From Rhizobium lentis (GTDB lineage Bacteria > Pseudomonadota > Alphaproteobacteria > Rhizobiales > Rhizobiaceae): a DNA stretch of 64,000 nucleotides. Made by a program: the position numbers and the translations under genes. The stretch spans positions 62,001-126,000 of the forward strand of contig NZ_CP071458.1 of the NCBI RefSeq assembly GCF_017352135.1, read 5' to 3'. The stretch's first letter is position 1, and the number at the start of each line of letters is the position of its first letter. Shown here in pieces: positions 43,252 to 52,504 of the stretch. Under the pieces are notes generated by a model. That model ran no database searches. It was not told the origin of the DNA and worked only from the letters and a program-made list of their open reading frames with translations.

Positions 43252-44334
43252 ATGAATAATGGAATGAAATTCTTCCTATTGTTTTCCACGCTGGGCTGTC
43301 TTGTCGCTGGCGAAGGGCAAGGGGCATCATGCACCAATGAAGCCAATTGTCTTAGAAGCGCGTCGGACAAAGTATCTCAGACGCTCACACCGAAGGTAGT
43401 GCCAATTTTCTGGGAATTTCCAAAGCTGTACATCCACGACTCGGCGGCAGAAGCGGATTATCCGGTGCCCGAAGATACGAGGCAGGCATTTGACTTCTAT
43501 ACCAACAAGACTTCCTTCAACTTTCCACCGCACGCGTCAATCGTGACTAGTCAAAGCGCGTCGATCAGACCGGACACGGGGTTCACTGTCCTTTTGGTCG
43601 AAAAGACCCGTGAAAATACCGCTCCTAATGGCGGTAGCGCCTTATCGCTTCTAAGTTCTAATTCGAACGATGCTTACCTATCATTCGCGTTGGGAGCCAC
43701 GCCCAATCCGAATGGTCAAAAGTGGTCTTTTGCGAAAAGCCTGCTTCAAAGCGACATGGCGTCTATTGCATGGTGGCAGAAGCCCTGGGATATGAACGTC
43801 GTGGGGCCAACAGGGGCATTCGCCGGCACAGAGTGGATTTACTATACCTTTACTCCAGACGGCAAAGTGCGCATCGACCGTTTTGCTCCGTATACCTATT
43901 TTCTAGCTTTTACAGCTTACCAATGGGATGAGGCAGTGCTCGACAGTGGGTTCCCGCATTCTCCTTTCAGCTCTGGTACGCCAGCCGATCGTCCGAAATC
44001 CGTGATTTTCGGATCGGTTGGACCATGGGTTATTGGCGCTGCAGCCGCGCCCGGTCAGGCGTCGCCCATGATTGAGCCAATAGAGGCGTTGCCGGGATTT
44101 GAGGGAGCGACGATCTTCTCGACCCCGATGTCGATAAAAGAAGTTGTAGCGTATCAGAACTCCCTGAAGAGGAGCGACTTTCTCGACGTCAACATGCTGC
44201 CCTGCAACAGCGGCCAGTACCTTTCCGGCGAGATAAGGACTCCCTGCGGCACGGCTCGCCCTGGTAATCCCCCGTCGAATGTAAAATCGGTGGCTGGTGA
44301 TGGGATCCGCACCAATATCGAACGCTATGACTAG
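43252..44334 (+). CDS. Secreted protein of unknown function, lectin-like (LamG-type) features
   Basis: ATG 43252 gives 360 residues (TTG 43249 is an alternative). A signal peptide is clear (MKFFLLFSTLGCLVAGEG, cleaved near QGA-SC). The mature part is rich in Ser, Thr, Pro and aromatics and reads as beta strands. GTEWIYYTFTPDGKVRIDRF and the VIFGSVGPWVIGAAAA and FEGATIFSTPMSIKEVVAYQ segments recall a concanavalin-A-like (LamG) jelly roll. I do not recognise the family. Pairing with a secreted GDPD suggests a role on envelope or host glyco-phosphates. Confidence 0.65.
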   Translation: MNNGMKFFLLFSTLGCLVAGEGQGASCTNEANCLRSASDKVSQTLTPKVVPIFWEFPKLYIHDSAAEADYPVPEDTRQAFDFYTNKTSFNFPPHASIVTSQSASIRPDTGFTVLLVEKTRENTAPNGGSALSLLSSNSNDAYLSFALGATPNPNGQKWSFAKSLLQSDMASIAWWQKPWDMNVVGPTGAFAGTEWIYYTFTPDGKVRIDRFAPYTYFLAFTAYQWDEAVLDSGFPHSPFSSGTPADRPKSVIFGSVGPWVIGAAAAPGQASPMIEPIEALPGFEGATIFSTPMSIKEVVAYQNSLKRSDFLDVNMLPCNSGQYLSGEIRTPCGTARPGNPPSNVKSVAGDGIRTNIERYD

Positions 44335-44676
44335 CGATGTTGGACGACTCTCATTTGTTCCGACGGCGATTAGACGGCATCAGATTCAGCTACCGCGATG
44401 CCGCAATCCCGGCGGCTTGCGCAGCAAATGTCTGAGCCAGATCGAGCAAAGATGGTGACCACTCAAGCTGTGACATGCCCGCGCAAAGATATTCTAGAAC
44501 CAAAGCAGGATTAAGCCGTCTTGAATTTCTCGAGCATTGCAGCAGTGAGATTTTCTCCGGCGCGGCCCCAGGTGGCCGGCGTACGATCACTCAAAATCGT
44601 ATCGACTGCGAGATCCGTTTTGCGAAACGCCATTTGAACTCGCTAAGCGACTTGAGCGTAGGTCCTCGTCCGGCCC
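44335..44676. other. Intergenic stretch with possible protein debris
   Basis: On the minus strand, 44632-44510 encodes a 40-codon frame (MAFRKTDLAVDTILSDRTPA then TWGRAGENLTAA), and an adjacent frame reads RRLNPALVLEYLCAGMSQLE. Both look more protein-like than random. They could be pieces of one frameshifted gene, but I cannot name it. Confidence 0.3.
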
Positions 44677-45435
44677 TTATTCATCTTTGGCCCAGCCCTT
44701 GCTGTCGGCTGTCTTCGCGAGGAGGAATGCATAACACCCGCTGATCTCGTCGAGCTTTCTCACCAACTCGCCGTCCGATCCACCGAGCAAAGTTTGATAG
44801 CCCTCGCCTCTTGTTGACCTCTGCCAATCATTCCCAATAAAGCGCGCGGTCGCATTGCCGAGGGAAGAAACCATTGGTTTGGGGCTGCCAAACGATACGG
44901 CTGCGCGTCTCAATCCGTCTTGGAAGCTTGCGTCATCGAGTCCGCTATAAGGCTTTCCTTCGGAATTCGTTGCATTAAGGAAGATCTGCTCGTCACCGAA
45001 CACGGCATATCCGCCGCCCAAGCCTTTTTTCGTTGCGTCCGCTGCCTCGAAGAATCTCTGCGCGACGGTGGCGTTAAGGCTGCCCTGCGGAAACCGCACG
45101 ACAACAAAGCCTGTCTTACCTGTCATGTCGTTGAGGCGAGAGGTAAGGACGCGATATTGGCGGAAGACGTAGCCAAGGGAGCCGGCAAGTCGATCCGCCG
45201 CGGCGTCATCGAGATCACCCTCGGTCTGAAGCGATGCATTCGTTTTGAGGAGATACCCGCCTGGCGTAACCTCTGTCCTCAAGGTCGCAGCGTCGACCCC
45301 GTTGGCTGTTATTATCTTTGGCACAATGTCTTTTGAGACTTCGGCTGAAAACGTCGCTCGATCATCATAGCTGGCCTGGGCAAGCCGCGGCAAATGGAAA
45401 CCTGCGGAGGGCGTTGCCCGATAGGACACGAGCAA
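44677..45435 (-). CDS. Unknown protein, probably 5'-truncated
   Basis: The 252-residue frame begins at a TTG (45435) or GTG (45429) without a good ribosome-binding site. The open frame extends about 26 codons further up to a stop with no ATG, suggesting loss of the 5' end. The product reads ATFSAEVSKDIVPKIITANG, DDAAADRLAGSLGYVFRQY, GKTGFVVVRFPQGSLNATVA and RRAAVSFGSPKPMVSSLGN, a soluble alpha/beta protein. No family recognised. It faces the secreted-protein operon. Confidence 0.55.
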   Translation of the reverse strand: MLVSYRATPSAGFHLPRLAQASYDDRATFSAEVSKDIVPKIITANGVDAATLRTEVTPGGYLLKTNASLQTEGDLDDAAADRLAGSLGYVFRQYRVLTSRLNDMTGKTGFVVVRFPQGSLNATVAQRFFEAADATKKGLGGGYAVFGDEQIFLNATNSEGKPYSGLDDASFQDGLRRAAVSFGSPKPMVSSLGNATARFIGNDWQRSTRGEGYQTLLGGSDGELVRKLDEISGCYAFLLAKTADSKGWAKDE

Positions 45436-45638
45436 CTTTCGCTTTGCCAGCGCTGTATTCTGGAATGCTGAAGGGATGGTGGCAGCCTCTTTGATTTGGC
45501 AACATAATTAAAATGCTGGTGGGTAATGCCGACGTCGGCTTTTGGATTGCCCGCAGCAGCCGCAGATATGCGCGGCACTCGACAAGATTCATCGGGTTCG
45601 TTGATTAGAATCATTCGTCGAGATGACGGTATGCGATG

Positions 45639-46352
45639 TCACAAACTTCTCGCAGGCCCCGGAAAACCTGTTAATCCACGTTCGTTCACCTCTTGTACAA
45701 TCCTTGAGACGGCACCCTGTTCTAGATCAAGGTGGTTCACCAACGCGGACTCCACCAGGGTCGTCGCCGTGCCTAGTTCAGACATTGCGGCAATTAGCTT
45801 CTCGAGGCTTTCGACAAACGCGGGCCGAAGTTCCGACGCAGTTATTTCCATTCGTAGAGGGTGAGTGCAAAAACAGAATCGGTGGACGATTTTGCAAGCC
45901 TCGCAATTCGATGCTTCTTGGGCGACTTTAGTGAATATCGCTTCTGCCCTTAAGGCGAGTTCGTCAGGGGACAATTTATCCGTCACGGTCCAGCTCTCTG
46001 GGACCTGCGGCCGCATTCGATTTAATGCCGAGATCAGGGTCTCACGTCCGACAACATAAAGATCTAACAGAGTTCTTTCCGACATCGGTCTCGTGAAAAA
46101 GCCTCTTTGAGGGATGTATTGGATCTTCCCTTCAGCTGCAAGCCGCTGAAGTGCTTCGCGAACTGGCGTTCGACCAAGATCGAGCTTAGACGCTAGATCC
46201 TGTTCCCTGAGATGTTGCCCCGGCACACGACCGTTACTGTGGAGAATTCGTCGAATAGCCTCGTAGGCAATATCGGCCTTTGCAGGTTCTGGTTCAGTAG
46301 AAAAATTTGGGTCACCCCCACGACCTTGGGGCGCGTTCTTGCAACACCGCAT
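45639..46352 (-). CDS. GntR-family regulator, FadR/FCD-type
   Basis: The 237-residue product has a winged helix at about residues 28-95 (QHLREQDLASKLDLGRTPVR, then EALQRLAAEGKIQYIPQRGF) and an all-helical C-terminal domain with Glu/His-rich helices typical of FCD ligand binding. No dedicated target is obvious; the minus-strand unknown gene lies downstream and decayed genes upstream. A start further in (around EPAKADIAYEAIRRIL) is possible. Confidence 0.75.
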   Translation of the reverse strand: MRCCKNAPQGRGGDPNFSTEPEPAKADIAYEAIRRILHSNGRVPGQHLREQDLASKLDLGRTPVREALQRLAAEGKIQYIPQRGFFTRPMSERTLLDLYVVGRETLISALNRMRPQVPESWTVTDKLSPDELALRAEAIFTKVAQEASNCEACKIVHRFCFCTHPLRMEITASELRPAFVESLEKLIAAMSELGTATTLVESALVNHLDLEQGAVSRIVQEVNERGLTGFPGPARSL

Positions 46353-46557
46353 TTGATAGTTTTCCTCTGTCGATATCCTTCAAGGACCCTACAGGAGCTT
46401 CTTGCATTGAGACCGGACGGTCGCTTCGAATTGAAGGTCGAACTAGTCGGCCCTTCCAACACCGGCACCGCGTTTCGCGCCCGAACCAGATACGGCATCA
46501 ACCACCTGTGTTACAGCCGCGGCCGTAATTGGCAGCGATCGCATTCTGCCACTAATT

Positions 46558-47262
46558 TCAATGCCATAGGCACAAGGCTGCGTCGGGATGGCGCGCTGGT
46601 CCGATGTCTACCGGCTGTCGTATTTCGCGGAAGCGGCCGGCTTTAAGCGAACCGTGTCTCCAAGGCCTGCAAGTGCCATCAATGTGGTGGCAGTTTTCGA
46701 AATCAACATGTTCATGATAGTTCTTCGGTGGACGTGTGTCGGCCTCATCGTCAATGAGCAATTTTTCCGATCGGTTATTCCTATCAACCAGCCGATAATG
46801 GGCATCGGGGGTGTTGGAGTATCCGCGGTTCGCGAGAGCCTCGACGTGTCCATCAGTAGCAATGGTTTCGCCGTTGTCAGAATCACCTCCAGCGCAATCA
46901 AAGACAAGTTCAGATTTTGAAAACCATGTGATCTGGCCCATTCGTTCCGGTTCGTGGCTGGTGGCGAGAAGTGCTTTGGTTAGGCCCAGGCCTATGCTTG
47001 CCTCGTGTTCGGCAGATGGTTGTTGCAATGTCGGCAATTTTTCAAGGCTCGGCTCCATGCCGGTCACCACGGGACGGTTAATCCGATAATATCTTCCGCT
47101 ATCTGCGACTTCGCGAAGCGCATTCAGATGGTCGTTCCGTGCGGCCGGCCAGCGTATAGCTCTCCGTGGAGCAACCACACGTACGCAATCGAGGAAGGCG
47201 AGCCTCATTTCCGGGCTATCACGCCTGGCTTTGTTTGGATGCATTTTGTCACGTCGGTTCAT
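46558..47262 (-). pseudogene. Decayed fusion of a DegT aminotransferase start and a HAD phosphatase
   Basis: The frame encodes WPAARNDHLNALREVADSGR and YYRINRPVVTGMEPSLEKL, matching WPAAEKKHSDALRGVVDGGR and YHRVNHPIVSGLEESLARW of the intact DegT gene at 38.9 kb. After a short joint it reads ELVFDCAGGDSDNGETIATD and GHVEALANRGY, matching the HAD phosphatase at 40.3 kb (ELLIFDCDGVLVDSELIAT; HIEALAKCGY). More HAD-like pieces appear in other frames (GITDRKN for GMTDQQS; RHPDAALCL for SNSDAAKLCL). The catalytic Asp pattern is lost. This is a diverged, internally deleted copy of the pair on the opposite strand. Confidence 0.72.
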
Positions 47263-48129
47263 CTAAGCCTCCCGTCGCTGACCAGGGTAGTCCCCCTGGC
47301 GCGTGTTGAGCAGGTCTAGACGGCGCTCCGCCATAGATCAATATATAGCAATAATATATTTTTTTATATATTTGGCCAATCGCACTAGCGTAATTTTATA
47401 CTTTAATCGTCAAATACAAAACTCGAAACGATATAGTCTTTCTCATACGAGCTGAAGGTTTGATTGAGTCCGCGAATGTTCGAGCTGACAATCTCCGTTG
47501 GTGATGGCCAAAGCTCGAAGTGGTCATGTACGGCTATGCCTCCCTCAAGCAGCACGAAAAGTTCCCCTCTATCTGACAACTCCGAAAAGTTGGTCGGATT
47601 GAGTATTTCGTCACCATCGCGCCGATCGCCAGTGAGTTGAATTTATTGGCAGAATCGGAGTCTCGAAGACACTTCCTTCGCTCTTGTATTGAAAGTCGAA
47701 CACAGATCGCTGACAGGAGAACGCGTGGGAAGAACACCGGTTACGCCGAAGTCGGTTTACTCGGGCCACCATTATATTCGGCCGGCACAAAAAGCGTTCT
47801 CGGCAGGTCGGAAACGATGACATTCTGGCTCCCTTGCGGTGGACCCGACTAGTTTCGCTGGGCGAGCGACACACCGCAAAGCAAAAACGAACGGCATTCT
47901 TATCGCGCCAGTCACCGGCGCTCGCTCCCGGACCATTGATACTTTTATCCCCGCGACACAGGCGGTCTCATAGCCACAACACGTGGCTGCCGTCGAAACA
48001 AGTTCGACGACAACCACGCTGCCTTGGGAGGCGAAAGGTTTTCCCGAGAATCTGGTCTTCCGGATGAGGTAGCAGGGTCAGCTACTATTGGTGCACATTC
48101 GACGAACGCAATTGTCGCCGCGAGAATCG
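47263..48129. other. Debris region with protein-like fragments
   Basis: No intact gene. 47320-47400 is extremely AT-rich. On the minus strand 47625-47405 encodes an open stretch DGDEILNPTNFSELSDRGEL, FELWPSPTEIVSSNIRGLNQ and TFSSYEKDYIVSSFVFDD ending in a stop, which looks like the C-terminus of a real protein; an upstream part (QYKSEGSVFETPILPINSTH) lies in another frame. At 48142 a frame begins MARLTILAATIAFVECAPIV, like a signal peptide, but soon loses sense. These are probably frameshifted genes I cannot name. Confidence 0.35.
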
Positions 48130-48402
48130 TTAGGCGCGCCACGCTAGACTATTGCGCCGGCGGTATCCTACTCCCCCATGGCAGCCACGAGCCGACGCAC
48201 ATTCGCCGATGTCGAGAAAAATACCGGTCATTTTCATAATTTCTTTGCGAGTGACAGAAAGCGAGGCGTGTTCGTCGGGCCCATATTGCCCACAATCGGC
48301 GTACGAATGCGGTATCCAGATTGTAGGTAGTCCGAGGACATCGGCGAAGAGGTCGTGGCAGCGAGCCTCCCAGATTTGGCAGGAGTGAGGGCTCTTGCGC
48401 AT
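48130..48402 (-). pseudogene. Remnant of an M20-family metallopeptidase C-terminus
   Basis: The frame contains LGLPTIWIPHSYADCGQYGP, DEHASLSVTRKEIMKMTGIF and LDIGE, the C-terminal block of M20 (ArgE/DapE-type) peptidases in which the conserved His is usually in the HxPDE motif. Only about 60 residues remain. The N-terminal catalytic part is absent. The stretch from 48403 to 48778 holds no gene. Confidence 0.5.
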
Positions 48403-48567
48403 GGTTTTCTCATCGAGTCACAACGAAATGCACCCCGTGATGACTAGGGGAAAGACGGGTGGCCATGATGACGATACCAGTCCGCATTCCAAAACAAGCG
48501 CCTGGTATCGCCAATGATCGGATGACAAGCGCAGACAGGTGCTGCGACAACTACTGATCTATAGCGC

Positions 48568-48581
48568 ATGATCGCGATCAT
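48568..48581. promoter_or_regulatory. 14-bp perfect palindrome ATGATCGCGATCAT
   Basis: A perfect palindrome in gene-free DNA downstream of the molybdoenzyme gene. It could be an operator, a terminator-like stem or chance. Nothing else supports it. Confidence 0.25.
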
Positions 48582-48712
48582 CGCCTCGGCCGTTCAATAG
48601 GCGGTTTCTGTCATGCGTGGGCCGGTGTGACGGCGGGCTACCGCCTCTGTTCCACCCGATCGCAGGAAAGCTCTTGTCCTGTCGATCTGGCAGACCGTAG
48701 TGCCGCTGGCTC

Positions 48713-48733
48713 ATCGAGAAATCTCGATTTTTT
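48713..48733 (+). terminator. Small terminator-like hairpin
   Basis: ATCGAG-AAAT-CTCGAT is followed by a T-run on the plus strand. No plus-strand gene ends here, so it may be a relic. It lies 45 bases beyond the molybdoenzyme stop on the other strand. Confidence 0.35.
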
Positions 48734-48778
48734 CGTGCGTCGGTGGACGCCCATCCCAATGTCGCAGTGGGCTCCGGG

Positions 48779-49765
48779 TCAAGGATCAACTTCAACTTTA
48801 ACCGTGTGCACCGCATTTCTCGCGTCAGTCAGCGGCTGTCCCGCCCCACATTCATCCGTGCACCGACATAGCAAGATATTCTGGCCTGATGTAGGGGTCC
48901 ACGACAACTCGAACCGTTGCCAACTCCTTCCTTCGCGCGGCCCTACTGAGGCAGTCCGCCAGGAGCCTCCACCGTCCACGCTGACCTCGACGCTGGAGAT
49001 CTGGTGATCTCCCCAAGCCCAGCCCCATATTTTCGTTGGCATGTCCGCTGACAGCAGATCATTTGGGGACGGCGATACGATAACGGACTCCGGGGCGACG
49101 CCCCAAACCGGCTTCATCCCCGACGCCGCAGGGTCATTGTAGAAGCGCGTCGTATAGGCGCCGCTAGCGCGCCGATCCGCAGCCGTGATCGAACCAACCC
49201 ATTTTACGGAGTTTGTACCATACCAACCTGGCACGACCAGTCGAACCGGTCCTCCGCGCTCTGGAGTGAGTGGCCGACCGTTGATCTCAAGTGCGAGGAT
49301 AACTTCTTCTGCAAGTGCTTTGCCGATCGGCAGGTCTTTTTGATAAGCTTCTTCAACATCTGCGTATTCGCCCCACTCGAGGCCGGAAGTCCAGATGTAG
49401 GACGCATGGCTGCTGATCTTTGCGCGTTCCAGAACAAGCGACAGCGGCACACCTTTCCAAATTACATTTCCGATCCTGCGTTTAGGCACTGTCGGAGCAA
49501 GCGGACTTCCAGCGCATTCGTGAACCGACATGTACTCGCGCTGTGGCATTGCTTGAAGGTCAGACAGATGCAATCTCGTCGGGTTACCCACGAGGCCATC
49601 GACATCCAAATGCCAATGCTCGGGGTCGATCTCCAGGAACCCCATATGCGTTACCAGAAAAAGATCATCTTCAGGGGTGATCCACGATTTAAGGGCATGA
49701 ACGCCGTCGGCAGGGCCCTGGAAGGAGAAACCCTTCTTGGTCATGTGCATACCCGTCCGCGCCAT
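48779..49765 (-). CDS. Sulfite-oxidase-family molybdopterin protein
   Basis: With ATG 49765 the product has 328 residues. The Mo-co domain has FLVTHMGFLEIDPEHWHLDV, the molybdenum-ligand Cys near residue 84 in SVHECAGSPLAPTVPKRRIG, the KGVPLSLVLERA and GYxxxVxxxKA-like region, and GGPVRLVVPGWYGTNSVKWV. The C-terminal Ig-like dimerisation domain follows (WGWAWGDHQISSVEVSVDGG). The ECAGSP box differs from the usual ECxGN. There is no Tat or Sec signal, so it appears cytoplasmic. The start lies just after the nitrilase stop with GGAGTAAAGGTG as ribosome-binding site, so it is coupled to nitrilase. Substrate unknown. Confidence 0.82.
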   Translation of the reverse strand: MARTGMHMTKKGFSFQGPADGVHALKSWITPEDDLFLVTHMGFLEIDPEHWHLDVDGLVGNPTRLHLSDLQAMPQREYMSVHECAGSPLAPTVPKRRIGNVIWKGVPLSLVLERAKISSHASYIWTSGLEWGEYADVEEAYQKDLPIGKALAEEVILALEINGRPLTPERGGPVRLVVPGWYGTNSVKWVGSITAADRRASGAYTTRFYNDPAASGMKPVWGVAPESVIVSPSPNDLLSADMPTKIWGWAWGDHQISSVEVSVDGGGSWRTASVGPREGRSWQRFELSWTPTSGQNILLCRCTDECGAGQPLTDARNAVHTVKVEVDP

Positions 49766-49770
49766 CACCT

Positions 49771-50799
49771 TTACTCCGGCATGGCCACGGCCTCAGGGCT
49801 CGTTAGAGCGTCCTCAGCGCGGCCTTCCAAAAATCTGATTGGGTTTCGACGCATCCGGTTCACGGTGACGTCGAAAATATCGAATCGGTTGTAACCAGCA
49901 ACGACGTCGTGAAATCGTTTCGGCTCAACACAGTCGTCGAGATCGATTTGGGCATAGCCGATACCTTCGTCGGTCATTTCGTCACCAGTTGCCGCTCCAG
50001 TCGGCCCTAGGAAAAAGCTAGTGGCCCGCGGACTGGCATCTATGATCGCTTCGATCGCAGGATCATCCAAGGCAATGGCTTTGCGTGCGACTTCGTCCAG
50101 GTGCCCCGCCACGATGATCCCGAAGCACTTGGCCTCGAAGCAGTGCGCAGAGGCACGGATGCGGTTGGCAGCTCGGTTGTCGTAGTTGTCGCTTTCTGTG
50201 GGAACGCGAGTGGGCCAGATCGGCGGATAGCTACTTATATGAACTTGCTCGCCTTGCGTCATCAGACTGTAGCGCGCGAGCGGATTTGTATTTTCCCCGC
50301 AAATTAGGCCGCCAATGCGACCGATTCTCGTGTTTGCGACGACCAACCCTGCGCCATCGCCCGGATCCCAAACTAGTTTTTCAAAGAAGGTTGCGACCAG
50401 TTTTCGATGGTGGATCAGGATTTGGCCGGTATCGGAAATCAGAACATTACTATTCCACAAACCTCCGACACTTGCCGGGTTGCGCTCGGAAAAACCGATT
50501 GAAACGAAAACACCGTTATCGGAGGCGGCCTTTCGCACACGCTCAATTTCCGGGCCGTCAATGTACACCGAAGCTTTCAAGAAGCGTTTGAAATGTTCGT
50601 GCGATTGAATGGGCGGGTAAAGTGCTGCCCAGACAGGGAAACCGGGTAGAAAGCTCTCCGAAAATACCACGAGCGACGCGCCGTTTCGGGCAGCCTCTGC
50701 TATCACCGAGCAAGCTTTTTCCGCGCTCGCCCCAGGATCGAGATAGACGGGGGCAATATGAGCAGCCGCGGCCCATAATTTCATGTTTCCCATCGACAT
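49771..50799 (-). CDS. Nitrilase-family hydrolase (aliphatic-nitrilase-like)
   Basis: The 342-residue product has the catalytic triad: Glu48 in VVFSESFLPGFPVW, Lys133 in HHRKLVATFFEKL, and Cys167 in GGLICGENTNPLARYSL. The GENTNPLAR context is that of true nitrilases (nitrile to acid plus ammonia), not amidases. The length fits nitrilases. It lies between a RidA gene (57 bases upstream) and the molybdoenzyme gene (5 bases downstream) and is probably cotranscribed with both. Ribosome-binding site GGAATGTCG is moderate. Confidence 0.9.
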   Translation of the reverse strand: MSMGNMKLWAAAAHIAPVYLDPGASAEKACSVIAEAARNGASLVVFSESFLPGFPVWAALYPPIQSHEHFKRFLKASVYIDGPEIERVRKAASDNGVFVSIGFSERNPASVGGLWNSNVLISDTGQILIHHRKLVATFFEKLVWDPGDGAGLVVANTRIGRIGGLICGENTNPLARYSLMTQGEQVHISSYPPIWPTRVPTESDNYDNRAANRIRASAHCFEAKCFGIIVAGHLDEVARKAIALDDPAIEAIIDASPRATSFFLGPTGAATGDEMTDEGIGYAQIDLDDCVEPKRFHDVVAGYNRFDIFDVTVNRMRRNPIRFLEGRAEDALTSPEAVAMPE

Positions 50800-50856
50800 T
50801 CCTCTACAGATCCAGGCTCGCCATCAGCCATCTCGACTAGCTCGGCAAAGGCAGGC

Positions 50857-51240
50857 TCAAGATTGCCGCTTTGCTGTTAGACCGATTTCAATGCGTGCTC
50901 CAAGCGGCAGGCTGGCGCAGCCGATTGTGGTGCGGGCCGGGTAGGGCGATGAAAAACGCGTCGCGTAAATCTCATTCATCTGGCCAAAGTCACCCATGTC
51001 GGTGAGATAGACATTGACGGATACGACATCATCCGACCCCAGGCCCGCTGCCTCAAGGACTTGAAACAGATTATCGAAACACTGGCGTGTCTGGTCGGCT
51101 ACATTTCCGTCGACAAGTTTGCCGGTGCCGGGGTCTAGCGGTGTCTGGCCGGAGCAGAACAGAAGATCGCCGGCCCATGTCGCGTGCGAATACGGTCCCA
51201 CTGCCGCAGCGTTTAAAGCATTCACAGTTCGTCTGGACAT
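50857..51240 (-). CDS. RidA/YjgF-family enamine/imine deaminase
   Basis: ATG 51240 follows GGGAGAACGC and gives 127 residues; a TTG at 51252 is an alternative. Family motifs: VGPYSHATWAGDLLFCSGQT, DPGTGKLV, QTRQCFDNLFQVLEAAG, VVSVNVYLTDMGDF and the Arg in YPARTTIGCASLPLGARIEI. RidA hydrolyses reactive 2-aminoacrylate-type imines released by PLP enzymes. A class-V PLP enzyme is encoded across the divergent promoter, which supports that role. Confidence 0.88.
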   Translation of the reverse strand: MSRRTVNALNAAAVGPYSHATWAGDLLFCSGQTPLDPGTGKLVDGNVADQTRQCFDNLFQVLEAAGLGSDDVVSVNVYLTDMGDFGQMNEIYATRFSSPYPARTTIGCASLPLGARIEIGLTAKRQS

Positions 51241-51343
51241 GCGTTCTCCCAAGGTAGGTTCAAGTAGTGCCGGCTGCTGGCGATAAGCGTTTCCGCAAGA
51301 TACTTTGCTTCACTGCGCACCACACATACAGCGGCACAGCACG

Positions 51344-51402
51344 TTTGAAACTATCAAAACGAATTTGCGAGCCAACCCGAATAGGATGCACTACCCTGTG
51401 CA
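51344..51402. promoter_or_regulatory. Dyads in the divergent RidA-LysR promoter region
   Basis: TTTGA-AACTA-TCAAA (51344-51358) and TGCAC-TACCCT-GTGCA (51387-51402) are perfect dyads in the 180-base gap between the RidA and LysR genes. LysR proteins bind dyads near divergent promoters and repress their own gene, so these are candidates. Confidence 0.45.
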
Positions 51403-51420
51403 AAAATAGACGGAGGTAGC

Positions 51421-52341
51421 ATGGCGACTGCAATCGATCATCTTGATTGGGACGATCTCAAACTCTTCCTCATCGTCGTCCGGTGCAAGAGCGTGACCGG
51501 TGCCGCTCGCGAACTAAAAGTCAGCCATTCCACCGTATCTCGCCGGCTTGCTCGCCTGGAATATACGGTTGGCGGTGCACTCGTCGAGCGGACCAAGGAC
51601 GGACTTCTGCTGACACCGGCCGGCCTGGTTACAATGCGGCGAGCGGAGGAAATCGAGAACGGCGTGAATGCTCTTCGCAGCGACGTAAGCAATCGTGACG
51701 AAATACGCGGCACAGTCAGATTGGCCACCATGGAAGGCATCGCAACGCTTTATCTCTCCGAGCGCCTCGTTGAACTCAGTAGCCGGCACCCTGATCTTGA
51801 CCTCGAGCTTGTAACGTCGCCGCAAACGGTTCGGGTCGCTCGCCGGGAAGCGGATTTATTCCTAAGCTTCTTCAAGCCCCATGGAACTTCTCTGGACAGT
51901 CAGCTGATCGGACGTTTCAAGACTGGCTTATTCGCTTCGCAGGCTTATCTTGAGCGCAATGGAGTTCCCTCTCAAGCGGCGGATCTTAGCGAGCACCGCT
52001 TTGTTGGCTATATCGAGGAGCTGATTCAGCTTGAAAGCGTGCTCTGGCTAGAGGAACTCGTACCCACCCCAAAAATAGCGTTCAGCTCAAATAGCATGAT
52101 GTCGCAGATGTTCGCGGCGTCTGCGGGCGCAGGAATTGTAGCCCTTCCCGAATTCGCACGCAGTCTAAACCTGGGTCTCGTTCCAGTGCTCGACGAACTG
52201 AGCGGCGAGCGCGAGATCTGGATGTCAGCACACCAGGATCTAGCTTATCTTCCAAGAGTGAGAGCCGTAAAGCAATTCGTGAAAGAGCTGGTACGTCGTG
52301 ACGAACAACGCCTTCTGAGAAACTCACCTTGGTCTTCGTGA
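51421..52341 (+). CDS. LysR-family transcriptional regulator
   Basis: The 306-residue product has a standard N-terminal HTH (KSVTGAARELKVSHSTVSRR, about 25-44) and a periplasmic-binding-like effector domain (GTVRLATMEGIATLYLSERL; GIVALPEFARSLNLGLVPVL). ATG 51421 follows GGAGGTAGC. It lies between the RidA-nitrilase-molybdoenzyme operon (divergent) and the class-V PLP gene (downstream, same strand), so it probably controls both sides. Confidence 0.9.
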   Translation: MATAIDHLDWDDLKLFLIVVRCKSVTGAARELKVSHSTVSRRLARLEYTVGGALVERTKDGLLLTPAGLVTMRRAEEIENGVNALRSDVSNRDEIRGTVRLATMEGIATLYLSERLVELSSRHPDLDLELVTSPQTVRVARREADLFLSFFKPHGTSLDSQLIGRFKTGLFASQAYLERNGVPSQAADLSEHRFVGYIEELIQLESVLWLEELVPTPKIAFSSNSMMSQMFAASAGAGIVALPEFARSLNLGLVPVLDELSGEREIWMSAHQDLAYLPRVRAVKQFVKELVRRDEQRLLRNSPWSS

Positions 52342-52504
52342 AGTTTCGCAAATCGGACTGTGCGGAGCGCTCTGGCCGGCTGAATTGGCGGACGCTTACG
52401 CCCCGTCGCTCAATTCTGCACATCGGGTTGCGAAGTTGTCAGCTTCCGTGACAACGCCGATTGCGTCAACAAGATTGACGCTCAATCAAAGGAAGGAATC
52501 CCTC

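Noticed and set aside
47840..48142. A possible SorB-type cytochrome gene after the sulfite-oxidase-like gene
   Set aside because: A signal-peptide-like start is present at 48142, but I found no CxxCH heme motif in any frame and the reading frame breaks quickly.
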